Assembly: GCF_026240635.1 (NCBI RefSeq)
Contig: NZ_CP110848.1
Location: 4,359,741 to 4,423,740, forward strand
Length of the DNA stretch: 64,000 nucleotides
Direction: 5' to 3'
From: Trichothermofontia sichuanensis B231
GTDB lineage: Bacteria > Cyanobacteriota > Cyanobacteriia > B231
Positions 50,499-58,232 of the stretch are shown here, piece by piece; positions within the stretch are counted from its first letter, which is position 1; every line of letters starts with the position of its first letter. The notes under the pieces are model-generated. The model was not told the origin of the DNA and did not search any database. It worked only from the letters and a program-made list of their open reading frames with translations. A program made the translations under genes and the position numbers.

Positions 50499-50972
50499 TT
50501 GAGCAGCAAGAACCCAATGTTAATCGAACAGAAACTCAACTACTTTTTCTTTGACAAGGAAATCCTGAAACGCTCGCTAATTCGCCCTTCCTACGCGATC
50601 GCTCGCCAGGAAGCTGGGGAACCTTGCGAAGATCAAGTTGCCTATAGTGTAGTCGGTGATGCCATCCTGCGTATGGTGTTAACCGAATTCGCCCTGCGAT
50701 CGGCCTGTCAAACTGAAGCCGAAATCAGTGATTGGTTAGAGTTTCGCTTAACCGAATCCGCCCTAGTCAGTATTAGCGAAGCCTTAATGATCGGTCCGTT
50801 TATTAAACTTAGCGATGCCGAAAAAGCAGACCGAATTGATGAAACCCCTGAAGCCTTAGTCCAGACCTTCAAAGCAATCCTAGGTGCAGCCTATTTTGAT
50901 GGCGGCTTTCATACCGTGCGTAAAATCCTAAAAACCTTATTTCAGGAACACCTACCGCCGGATTTAAACTAG
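50499..50972 (+). CDS. RNase III-fold protein with degenerate catalytic residues
   Basis: The protein has 157 residues from TTG 50499 or 151 from ATG 50517. The RNase III helical domain is recognisable: KLNYFFFDKEILKRSLIRPSYA, EDQVAYSVVGDAILRMVLTEFAL, EISDWLEFRLTESALVSISEAL and EALVQTFKAILGAAYFDGG, then the last helix. Compared with E. coli RNase III (E38, E41, D45, D114, E117), only D45 is kept (D54 here); the others read as Val47, Ser50, Gln and Lys. No dsRNA-binding domain follows, as in Mini-III. Cleavage activity is unlikely; RNA or protein binding is possible. It overlaps nothing but starts 3 bp after the MetK-like stop, so the two are surely co-transcribed. Confidence 0.75.
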   Translation: MSSKNPMLIEQKLNYFFFDKEILKRSLIRPSYAIARQEAGEPCEDQVAYSVVGDAILRMVLTEFALRSACQTEAEISDWLEFRLTESALVSISEALMIGPFIKLSDAEKADRIDETPEALVQTFKAILGAAYFDGGFHTVRKILKTLFQEHLPPDLN

Positions 50973-51082
50973 TTCCCTCGTTCAGTTGAATTGCGTTGCT
51001 TGGGGCAAATACTGGGTAACCCACCCAGAGAACTCGCCCATTGGTAACGCCCCCATCCCTAGGTGGCTGTTAGGGGTCACCT

Positions 51083-51475
51083 TCATGCGTCACCTTCTAC
51101 CTGTTGACGATACTCAGCAGCAGAAAGGGCATCATCGAGGTCATTCAAATTGGCAACGCGCACCTTGAGAAGCCAACCCTCACCGTAGGGATCAGCCGCT
51201 AATTGCTCCGGTGCCGCGACGATCGCGTCATTGCGTTCAATCACCGTCCCCGACACAGCGGCATACAGTTCTTCCACCGCCTTAACCGATTCAACCGTGC
51301 CCATGACCTCCCCTTTCGTCAGGGCATCGCCCACTTCCGGCAATTCAAGGAACACGATATCACCCAGTTGATCAATGGCAAAAGCACTAATGCCGATCGT
51401 GGCAATTTCACCCTCAAGCCGCACATACTCGTGGGTGTCTAAATACTTCAGATCTTCAGGATATTCTAGGGACAC
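51083..51475 (-). CDS. gcvH: Glycine cleavage system H protein
   Basis: The 130-residue H protein carries the lipoyl arm of the glycine decarboxylase complex, which in photorespiration turns glycine into CO2, ammonia and methylene-THF. The start is GTG 51475 ([20 protein letters not shown]). The lipoylated Lys is K65 in [12 protein letters not shown], and [13 protein letters not shown] and the [13 protein letters not shown] region complete the family pattern. The length is normal. Its partners P and T proteins are not in the window; the E3 component is LpdA at 10779-12224. Confidence 0.95.
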   Translation of the reverse strand: MSLEYPEDLKYLDTHEYVRLEGEIATIGISAFAIDQLGDIVFLELPEVGDALTKGEVMGTVESVKAVEELYAAVSGTVIERNDAIVAAPEQLAADPYGEGWLLKVRVANLNDLDDALSAAEYRQQVEGDA

Positions 51476-51577
51476 CGTTTTACCTCAGACAACGATCGAT
51501 TGCAAACGATAGATTACATTAGCCAATCCAGCCTTTTACCTTCAACCTTTTGCCTTTTGCCTTTTGGCTGTGGGCGG

Positions 51578-52960
51578 TTATTGAGGATTGTTGCGGGGTT
51601 GGACAAAGAACCAGGGAACCACCGCATCATACAGGCGATCAGCAAGGCGACGATTCCCCTCGTCCGTCAGATGCACCGGGCTGTAGAAGGCTTGCTCTGG
51701 AAAATCCGCATACAGATTGTACAGGTTCAATGTGGTTAAACGATTGGGAAATTCCTGCTTCAGAGCACTGGTTTTGGCTTCTAGGGCTTGATACCCAGCA
51801 GCGATCGCCTGCCGATAGGTGGGGCTAAGGTCCTTGAGAAGAGCAGTTTCATTGGGATGGGGGGTGTCGCCCCGTCCCGTAATTTCCGGTTGTAGGGCAA
51901 TGATTAAGGGTTTCTGGATAGCCGTCGTCAGACGAGCAATCTGGCGAAGGTTATTCTGATAGCGATCGACCCGTTGATTACGCTCCGCCTCATCCTTAGG
52001 CAGTTGCTGCGTCAGGGAAGCCCCATCGATTGTCATCAGGCTAGTGCTAGCCTCCGGTTGCGGCGATCGCAAGAACCAGTAATGTACGCCTTTAACGAGA
52101 TAAGTATCCGCCACCCACTCTGAGGCTTGCTGGCGCAGGTGGTGGAAGAAATGACTACCCGCATGGTTCAGGAATTCCGTCGCCATGGGAATGTCTGTGG
52201 CTTCTGTGTTGCTGCTGAGCAGCAGATCTGGATAACCGTTGAGGACAATCACTAAATCGGGGTTATACTGCAATACCTGCTGGGCAACCTGAACCAATTC
52301 ATTACCCGACGTATAACCGGGAACCGCAGCATTAATCACCCGATAGGTCCCTTCCCGCAGGCGAGGGGGGCGGGCAAGGGCACGATCGACTTCATCTTTG
52401 TAGTAAGGCAACACTTCGGGGCGGAAGCGCTCTGGATGGTTGGTTTGATCTGCAATCCGCTCATTCAGACGCTTCTCTAGACGCGCCGTAAAGGTTGTAT
52501 CATCGCTAGAACTCAGGCTACCAAAGGCAGTTGAACCACCAATCACAAAAATACGAAGTTCACCCTGGGGTTTCTGGAGCGGCAACTGGGCCTCATCGCG
52601 AAACCCCTGAGCATTGATTTGCCAGAAGGCCGTTCGCTGGTCAGGCAGCAGACGATACCCTCTCAAGATGCTGCGTTGGACCTGGAGTTGGCCCTGGTTA
52701 CGCAGGCCGTCGATCGGGCGATTGCGATCGCTGACAAATTGCAACCGATAGGCTGTCACCCGTTCCGGTTCGCCTTCATAGGCCCGGATGGCACTGCTAT
52801 CTCCCCGCACGACGGCAACCAGCCGCACCAACAGTTCCAGCGTTATTAGGGTAAGGGGAATTCCTAGCAACACGATCGTGGGCCAAAACCAACGAGGCCG
52901 TTGTTGTCGTCGATATTTGCTGCGATAGGGGCTACTACGGCGAAACATGGAATTCAGCAT
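51578..52960 (-). CDS. SGNH/GDSL-hydrolase-like membrane-anchored protein
   Basis: The ~460-residue protein begins with a basic stretch (MFRRSSPYRSKYRRQQRPR) and one membrane helix (FWPTIVLLGIPLTLITLELLVRLVAVV). The rest should lie in the periplasm. SGNH features: FVIGGSTAFGSLSSSDDTTF (the Ser block), NAAVPGYTSGNELVQV (Gly block), LVIVLNGYPDLL (Asn block) and YSPVHLTDEGNRRLADRL (the His block, with HLT). Such proteins are esterases or acyl-transferases on polysaccharides. The His block has SPVH where many have DxxH, so activity is not certain. The start is unclear among ATG 52960, ATG 52948 and ATG 53023; I chose 52960. It seems monocistronic. Confidence 0.8.
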   Translation of the reverse strand: MLNSMFRRSSPYRSKYRRQQRPRWFWPTIVLLGIPLTLITLELLVRLVAVVRGDSSAIRAYEGEPERVTAYRLQFVSDRNRPIDGLRNQGQLQVQRSILRGYRLLPDQRTAFWQINAQGFRDEAQLPLQKPQGELRIFVIGGSTAFGSLSSSDDTTFTARLEKRLNERIADQTNHPERFRPEVLPYYKDEVDRALARPPRLREGTYRVINAAVPGYTSGNELVQVAQQVLQYNPDLVIVLNGYPDLLLSSNTEATDIPMATEFLNHAGSHFFHHLRQQASEWVADTYLVKGVHYWFLRSPQPEASTSLMTIDGASLTQQLPKDEAERNQRVDRYQNNLRQIARLTTAIQKPLIIALQPEITGRGDTPHPNETALLKDLSPTYRQAIAAGYQALEAKTSALKQEFPNRLTTLNLYNLYADFPEQAFYSPVHLTDEGNRRLADRLYDAVVPWFFVQPRNNPQ

Positions 52961-53183
52961 GGAAATGGTAATCTGGCAACGGGCACAGGCAACGGGCACA
53001 GGCGACGGGTTAGCTAGAAACACATTGGCCCCAGCGGCGCCCCTTGCTGACTAGCAGTATACGCGACTGGCTGTCCCTCCCTGTGGAATACCCGCCCCTC
53101 CCCAGAGGGAAGTCTAATGCGAAGCTAACCGCTACAATCTTGAAATTGGGTCTTGAAATGGGGACAATGCCATACCAGAAGCT

Positions 53184-53696
53184 ATGCCAAAAAAACTCCT
53201 GTTCGTTTGTTTAGGCAATATCTGTCGATCGCCGGCTGCCGAAAACATTATGCGCCACTTGGTTGAGCAAGCGGGGTTGAGTGATGCGATTACCTGTGAC
53301 TCAGCCGGGACCTCGGCTTATCATGTGGGGAGTCGTCCGGATGCACGGATGCGTCGAGCAGCAATGGCCTACCGTTTAGAGTTAGTGGGGCAGGCACGTC
53401 AGTTTGAGCGGGCAGATTTTGAACGCTTTGATCTGATTCTGGCAATGGACCAGGCTAACTACGAGGATATCCTGGCGCTCGATCCTCAAGGACACTACCA
53501 CTCCAAGGTCAGGCTAATGTGTGACTTTTGCCGCCATCATCGCGATCGCGAGGTTCCCGATCCCTACTATGGTGGCCCCGATGGGTTCAACTATGTCCTG
53601 GAATTGCTGTTTGATGCCTGCGAGGGGTTACTCAGCCACCTCACCCAGACTGATGTCAACCCGATCGCCCATCAGTCGCCGCAACCGACCCCCTAA
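53184..53696 (+). CDS. Low-molecular-weight protein-tyrosine phosphatase
   Basis: This 170-residue cytoplasmic enzyme hydrolyses phosphotyrosine. The P-loop CLGNICRSP (C9 to R15, the C-x5-R signature) is at the very N-terminus. The general-acid Asp is in EVPDPYYGG. The DSAGTSAYHVGSRPDARM and LILAMDQANYEDIL motifs match the family. It is slightly longer than the typical ~155 residues because of a short tail. In cyanobacteria LMW-PTPs are linked to photosystem phosphorylation (SynPTP), but I cannot assign targets. The ATG follows about 160 bp of spacer after the divergent SGNH gene. Confidence 0.92.
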   Translation: MPKKLLFVCLGNICRSPAAENIMRHLVEQAGLSDAITCDSAGTSAYHVGSRPDARMRRAAMAYRLELVGQARQFERADFERFDLILAMDQANYEDILALDPQGHYHSKVRLMCDFCRHHRDREVPDPYYGGPDGFNYVLELLFDACEGLLSHLTQTDVNPIAHQSPQPTP

Positions 53697-53901
53697 CCCC
53701 CAGGACAGCCTACGGCCCTTATCCCCCATCTTCACGTTCCTAGGCCTGCCTGCGCACAGTGACTAACAGGACGGCTACAGGGTCGGGCTTGCCTCGAAAC
53801 CTTGACAATTAATCCCTGTCAACGCACGGAATTGTTGGCCAATGGTTGGATAATAGGGGATTGTTGTTCACGCACGATTCCCGGTAAGGGGGCAAAGATT
53901 C

Positions 53902-55101
53902 ATGGGCCGCGCCGAAAAAGTTGTCCTGGCTTACTCCGGTGGAGTAGATACCTCCGTCTGTATTCCCTATCTCAAGCATGAGTGGGGGGTCAAAGAAGTG
54001 ATCACCCTCGCTGCTGATTTGGGTCAAGGGGATGAACTCGAACCGATCCGTGAGAAAGCCCTCAAGTCTGGGGCTGATCAATCATTGATTGTGGATGCTA
54101 CCGCCAGTTTTATTCAGGACTATGCTTTCCCCGCGATCCAGGCCAATGCCCTCTACGAAAATCGCTATCCCCTCTCCACGGCCCTCGCCCGTCCCCTGAT
54201 TGCTAAGCTCCTAGTGGAAGCGGCGGAGCAATACGGGGCCGATGCGGTTGCCCACGGCTGTACGGGTAAAGGCAATGATCAGGTGCGATTTGATGTGGCG
54301 ATCGCAGCCCTAAATCCCAAACTGAAAGTCCTCGCCCCGGCACGGGAGTGGGGGATGAGTCGCGAGCAGACAATCGCCTATGGTGAACAGTACGGTATTA
54401 GCGCTCCGGTCAAAAAATCTTCACCCTACAGCATCGATCGTAACCTCCTCGGTCGGAGTATTGAAGCCGGCCCCCTAGAAGATCCGTGGTTTGAACCGCC
54501 TGAGGAAATTTATCTATTAACCAAAGCGATCGCAGATACCCCTGACACACCCACCTACATTGAAATTGGCTTTGAACAGGGGATGCCGACCCACATCGAT
54601 GGAGAACGCCTTAGCCCTGTTGATCTAGTCACCCGTGTGAATCAAGTCGCAGGTGAACATGGCATTGGCCGTATCGACATGATCGAAAACCGCCTTGTGG
54701 GGATTAAATCGCGGGAAATCTACGAAACCCCTGGCCTGATTGTTCTGATCCAGGCCCACCGTGATTTAGAAAGCCTAACCCTCACCGCCGACGTGACCCA
54801 CTACAAGCGCAACCTGGAAGAAACCTATGGCCAACTGGTCTATAACGGCCTCTGGTACAGCCCCCTCAAGGCGGCATTGGATGCCTTTATTCAGCAAACC
54901 CAACAACGGGTCACGGGCACGGTGCGCATGAAGCTGTTCAAGGGGCAGGCGACGATCGTCGGTCGCCAATCTCCTAACTCCTTGTATAGCCCTGACTTGG
55001 CCACCTACGGCGCTGAAGATGTTTTTGACCATAAGGCTGCCGAAGGTTTCATCTATGTTTGGGGGTTACCGACCCGCGTCTGGGCCGAGAAAACCCGCTA
55101 G
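53902..55101 (+). CDS. argG: Argininosuccinate synthase
   Basis: ArgG joins citrulline and aspartate using ATP, the penultimate step of arginine synthesis. The 399-residue enzyme has the PP-loop [16 protein letters not shown] near the N-terminus, the citrulline/Asp site [26 protein letters not shown] and [21 protein letters not shown]-terminal [17 protein letters not shown] and [11 protein letters not shown] complete it. Length matches the bacterial enzyme. The ATG is preceded by about 205 bp after the LMW-PTP gene. It converges with the S4-domain gene 24 bp away. Confidence 0.97.
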   Translation: MGRAEKVVLAYSGGVDTSVCIPYLKHEWGVKEVITLAADLGQGDELEPIREKALKSGADQSLIVDATASFIQDYAFPAIQANALYENRYPLSTALARPLIAKLLVEAAEQYGADAVAHGCTGKGNDQVRFDVAIAALNPKLKVLAPAREWGMSREQTIAYGEQYGISAPVKKSSPYSIDRNLLGRSIEAGPLEDPWFEPPEEIYLLTKAIADTPDTPTYIEIGFEQGMPTHIDGERLSPVDLVTRVNQVAGEHGIGRIDMIENRLVGIKSREIYETPGLIVLIQAHRDLESLTLTADVTHYKRNLEETYGQLVYNGLWYSPLKAALDAFIQQTQQRVTGTVRMKLFKGQATIVGRQSPNSLYSPDLATYGAEDVFDHKAAEGFIYVWGLPTRVWAEKTR

Positions 55102-55125
55102 CCAATTAACTCCCATCAATTCCCA

Positions 55126-55905
55126 TCAATAAAATCGACTTAACTGCACCCGATAACGCGCTTTCTTCGTTACGGCAATTTCACCGACGGTTAAGCGTCC
55201 CTTCCCTCGGATGGCGACCAAATCGCCACTTTTTAACGGTGTACTTGCCTGGGTCACCGTTTTCCAATTCACCCGTACTTCCCCCGCGGCGATCAGCTCT
55301 GTCATCTTGCTGCGAGAAAGGCCAAATCCTGCTGAAGCGATCGCGTCCAACCGGAGGGAGGCCTCCACCGTCGTCAGTTCCTTTTGGCGAGGGGCGGACA
55401 CCTTCAACTCATCCAGGGCAATTACCTGGGTTTTCACAGGGACCGATCGCACCTGGGTCAGATTTAATTCCAAGAAGGTGGCAATGTCTGGGGCGACGAT
55501 CGCCTGGGCACCCCGCTCCCCCAACACCAGGATATCGCCCACCTTCTCCCGTACAATTCCCGTGCTGAGGATTGCCCCCAGAAAATCCTGATGGCTGGCC
55601 GTGTCGAATAGAAAATTCCCCGCGATCGCTAAAACCGTTAACGCCACCTGCTCGCTGGTCAAAGGTAGCTCTGATCGCGCCACGACCACCCGCTGCCGTT
55701 CTGCCTGGGGATAACCTCCCCAAGCCACTAACTGGATCTCGGTGAGGCCACAAAACCGCTGTTGGACTTCCATCCACTCCGGCGGTGAGAGAAAATCACT
55801 GGTGACTGGCTCCCAGGTTTTCAGCGCCTGCTCAGCCAAATCAATCAAGCGCACCAGCGTTTCGCGATGTTCTGCGCCCTTGAGTAAGTTTTCCCTGGGT
55901 AGCAT
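55126..55905 (-). CDS. Photosystem II S4-domain protein
   Basis: From ATG 55905 this is a 259-residue protein (frame open to 55944). The N-terminal part LPRENLLKGAEHRETLVRLIDLAEQAL and the middle YPQAERQRVVVARSEL are the YlmH-like region. The C-terminal S4 RNA-binding domain (SLRLDAIASAGFGLSRSKMTELIAAGEVRVNWK, about residues 180-245) ends in ARYRVQLSRFY. This is the family called 'PSII S4 domain protein' in cyanobacteria and plants, found with PSII preparations and thought to bind RNA, but the true role is unclear. It converges with argG and diverges from the Nudix gene. Confidence 0.9.
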   Translation of the reverse strand: MLPRENLLKGAEHRETLVRLIDLAEQALKTWEPVTSDFLSPPEWMEVQQRFCGLTEIQLVAWGGYPQAERQRVVVARSELPLTSEQVALTVLAIAGNFLFDTASHQDFLGAILSTGIVREKVGDILVLGERGAQAIVAPDIATFLELNLTQVRSVPVKTQVIALDELKVSAPRQKELTTVEASLRLDAIASAGFGLSRSKMTELIAAGEVRVNWKTVTQASTPLKSGDLVAIRGKGRLTVGEIAVTKKARYRVQLSRFY

Positions 55906-56007
55906 AGTCACTGTGATGTTGCGCGCTGAACCGACCGGTCCCAACCATCCGGACTAACATAATAGTCATACCCTAAGCATAGTCGTTGGGGATAGGTGCT
56001 GACTGGG

Positions 56008-56445
56008 ATGATGAGCATAGCACACGTGGCAATTGCCATCCTATATCAGGGCGATCGCGTCCTGATGCAACTGCGGGATGACACACCGGGCATTATCTAC
56101 CCCGGTCACTGGGGTTTCTTTGGTGGCCACTTGGAACCAGGAGAGACCCCAGAAGTGGCCCTCCGACGGGAACTCCAGGAAGAGATTAATTACGTCCCTC
56201 CCCAGGTGACCTTATTCGGTCAGTATCCCGGTGAATTTGCCCTGCGGCATGTTTTCCAGGCCCCCCTAACCGTCGGCCTTGATCAACTCGTCCTCGGCGA
56301 AGGCTGGGATATGCAACTCTTGCCGCTCGCGTCCATTGAACGGGGAGAGCATTACTCCGAGCGCGTGGGCCGCCTGTGCCCCATCGGCGCCCCCCATCAG
56401 CAAATTCTGCTCGACTTTTGGCAGCGTTGCCGCCCGAAGCGGTAG
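56008..56445 (+). CDS. Nudix hydrolase
   Basis: The 145-residue protein has the complete Nudix box, GGHLEPGETPEVALRRELQEEINY (G-x5-E-x7-REUxEExGU, with Asn-Tyr in place of the last Gly-hydrophobic pair). It is preceded by PGHWGFFGG. The family cleaves nucleoside diphosphates linked to other groups, for instance NTPs or nucleotide sugars, with Mg2+. Substrate is unknown; I see no MutT-specific residues. The frame opens at GTG 55996; ATG 56008 and 56011 follow, and I chose the first ATG. Confidence 0.9.
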   Translation: MMSIAHVAIAILYQGDRVLMQLRDDTPGIIYPGHWGFFGGHLEPGETPEVALRRELQEEINYVPPQVTLFGQYPGEFALRHVFQAPLTVGLDQLVLGEGWDMQLLPLASIERGEHYSERVGRLCPIGAPHQQILLDFWQRCRPKR

Positions 56446-56549
56446 GCTCAGACACTGTCCCGGTTGGTCCCCCGTAGCGTTAGTTACAAACTCCTGACAA
56501 ATGCCCTGTTACCCTAAAGGTCTGTTTACGCTGAGGAATTGAGACGGCT

Positions 56550-57329
56550 GTGAGAGCAATCCGCGTCCAGATTGTTGGCGGCAATCCCCACTTGCGATCG
56601 TTGCTGGGTTGGCATCTACAGCAAGGGGGGTACAAAGTTTCCCAATCACCTGGTATTCATCCTGCCCGGGAAACCTTTCTCTCTTTTCAACCCACCTTGG
56701 TGGTCTTAGATACCGAATTGCCCGATGGTGATGGTCTGGAATTGTGTAGTTGGCTGCGGCGACATCCTCAGGTATTGATCTTGATGCTCTCTGCCCGCAG
56801 TACGGAGGCTGATGTCGTAGCGGGCCTCAAAGCGGGAGCGGACGATTACCTAACCAAGCCCTTTGGGATGCAGGAATTCCTGGCCCGGGTGGAAGCGCTC
56901 ATGCGCCGGAGTCGTTCGCTCGTCCCCCCCGCCTCCCTCGACTACGGTGATCTCAAGATCGACTTGGTGCAACGGCGAGTCCGCTTCCAGGAAACAGATA
57001 TTGATCTAACGCCCCAGGAGTTTAGCTTGCTCTATGTGCTGGCCCAAGCCGAGGGGGTTCCCCTCAGCCGTTCAGAGCTACTGCGACGGGCATGGCCGGA
57101 CGCGATCGACAATCCCCGGACGGTTGATACCCACATTCTATCCCTACGCAAAAAAATCGAAGTGGACCCTCGCCAGCCTAGCCTAATTCAGACCATTCGG
57201 AACGTCGGTTACCGCTTCAACCCGGAAATTTTGCAGGCCAGTGAGGAGATGGCTCCCCCAGCCAGTAACAAGTCCCTGGTCACGACCTCTCCTGCCTTGA
57301 TGGGGAGCGAACGGCGTGCGAGAAGTTAG
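56550..57329 (+). CDS. OmpR-family response regulator with atypical receiver
   Basis: The 259-residue protein (GTG 56550) has a receiver of about 120 residues and an OmpR winged helix (LTPQEFSLLYVLAQAEGVPLSRSELLRRAWPD, TVDTHILSLRKKIEVDP, IRNVGYRFNPE). The phospho-acceptor Asp (VVLDTELPDGDGLEL) and Lys (YLTKPFG) remain, but the N-terminal acidic pair that binds Mg2+ is replaced by Gly-Gly: VGGNPHLRS instead of VDDE. Phosphorylation by the usual route is thus doubtful. The cyanobacterial regulator NblR is a known case of an OmpR protein with an atypical, phosphorylation-independent receiver; orthology cannot be judged here. No kinase is next to it. Confidence 0.87.
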   Translation: MRAIRVQIVGGNPHLRSLLGWHLQQGGYKVSQSPGIHPARETFLSFQPTLVVLDTELPDGDGLELCSWLRRHPQVLILMLSARSTEADVVAGLKAGADDYLTKPFGMQEFLARVEALMRRSRSLVPPASLDYGDLKIDLVQRRVRFQETDIDLTPQEFSLLYVLAQAEGVPLSRSELLRRAWPDAIDNPRTVDTHILSLRKKIEVDPRQPSLIQTIRNVGYRFNPEILQASEEMAPPASNKSLVTTSPALMGSERRARS

Positions 57330-57847
57330 TTCCTGTTCTGTCAATCTCGACAAAACCTCTTAAAATGGAATTATCGCCCCCGTATCCTCCCCAAATCTGG
57401 CTATCTTATCGAGATTGAGTGTCTATATCAGACAGAATCAGACAGATACCAGATGGATATCAGTACGGATCTCAGCGATGGATACAGTGTGATTGTACTT
57501 AAGAACTTAGGTTCGATATCAGATACATTGAGATACGAGGTACCAGATGAGCTAACTAATGGAGAGGGTAAGGGATAATCTGTTCTCAGTGGATTTGGCG
57601 GGAATTATCTTGCAAAGCATCCCCGTTTAGGGGTAGCGAACCAACCAAGGAGGAAGAGGGTAATGGCCTCGATGGGTGCCGCAATCGTCGCCAAAAGTGC
57701 TGATACTGTCCCAAAATGCGTTATTCTCTACAGCAAGTTACCTAACTGAGCGATGAGGGTTGGATTGCCACTGTCTTTTTGATCCCCTTGAGGGTATCGG
57801 GGGTTAAGTTTGTACTGATCGAGCGATCGGCTCAGGAGACGTAGATA
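57330..57847. other. 518-bp intergenic region with a small ORF
   Basis: The left part (57420-57560) is AT-rich with many irregular AGATA/ATCAGA strings (for example CAGACAGAATCAGACAGATA). These are not a clean tandem array. The right part holds the small ORF at 57663-57749. No RNA gene is recognised. Confidence 0.45.
57663..57749 (+). CDS. Possible 28-residue small protein
   Basis: The ATG at 57663 is preceded by a strong Shine-Dalgarno stretch (AAGGAGGAAGAGGG, about 57648-57661). It encodes MASMGAAIVAKSADTVPKCV then ILYSKLPN and a stop. It is not hydrophobic enough to be a photosystem small subunit and matches nothing I know. The ribosome-binding site is better than that of most long genes in the window, so translation is plausible. 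It could be a leader ORF for the gene 99 bp downstream. Confidence 0.35.
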   Translation: MASMGAAIVAKSADTVPKCVILYSKLPN

Positions 57848-58159
57848 ATGTTGCACCGTAAACTTTACCAACTCTGTGCGGAAGGCCGTGAGGTTTGTAT
57901 TTTCCTGCGGGATCAGCAGCGTTGGTTAGAGCGGGTTCGTATCCTGGATATTGAAGGTGACCTCGTTACTCTGCGCTATGAAACGGAGGAAGAGGATGAA
58001 ATCTGCTCCTGGGAGGAGATGGTGCGCCTGGAAAGTATTGGTGCAGTGACCCAGAAGTTGGCCTCCGTACCCCGTGGCGATGTGGAACCGCTGGTCTCGG
58101 AGGATTGCCCGGAGGCGGAGCAATTGCCCGATCGCCGTCCTAACCCCAATTTAGACTAA
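57848..58159 (+). CDS. Conserved cyanobacterial protein, DUF6679-like
   Basis: The 103-residue acidic protein starts MLHRKLYQLCAEGREVCIFL, continues RDQQRWLERVRILDIEGDLVTLRYETEEEDE and ICSWEEMVRLESIGAVTQKL, then ends in a low-complexity acidic/Pro tail. The first 70 residues look like a small beta-barrel with the pattern V-x-I-x-D-I-E-x-D-x-V-T-L-R-Y-E, similar to SH3-like or Sm-like folds. I associate it with DUF6679, a small cyanobacterial family without known function. No membrane or catalytic features are seen. Confidence 0.65.
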   Translation: MLHRKLYQLCAEGREVCIFLRDQQRWLERVRILDIEGDLVTLRYETEEEDEICSWEEMVRLESIGAVTQKLASVPRGDVEPLVSEDCPEAEQLPDRRPNPNLD

Positions 58160-58232
58160 AGCGTTAGGCCCAGCAAGATCTGGCTCCTAGCGCCTCTCTC
58201 TAGACACCGGGAGTATTTCCCTGAGAATCGAG

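Noticed and set aside
57420-57560. Possible direct-repeat or CRISPR-like array
   Set aside because: The AGATA/CAGA strings are short, irregular and without constant spacing or repeat length.
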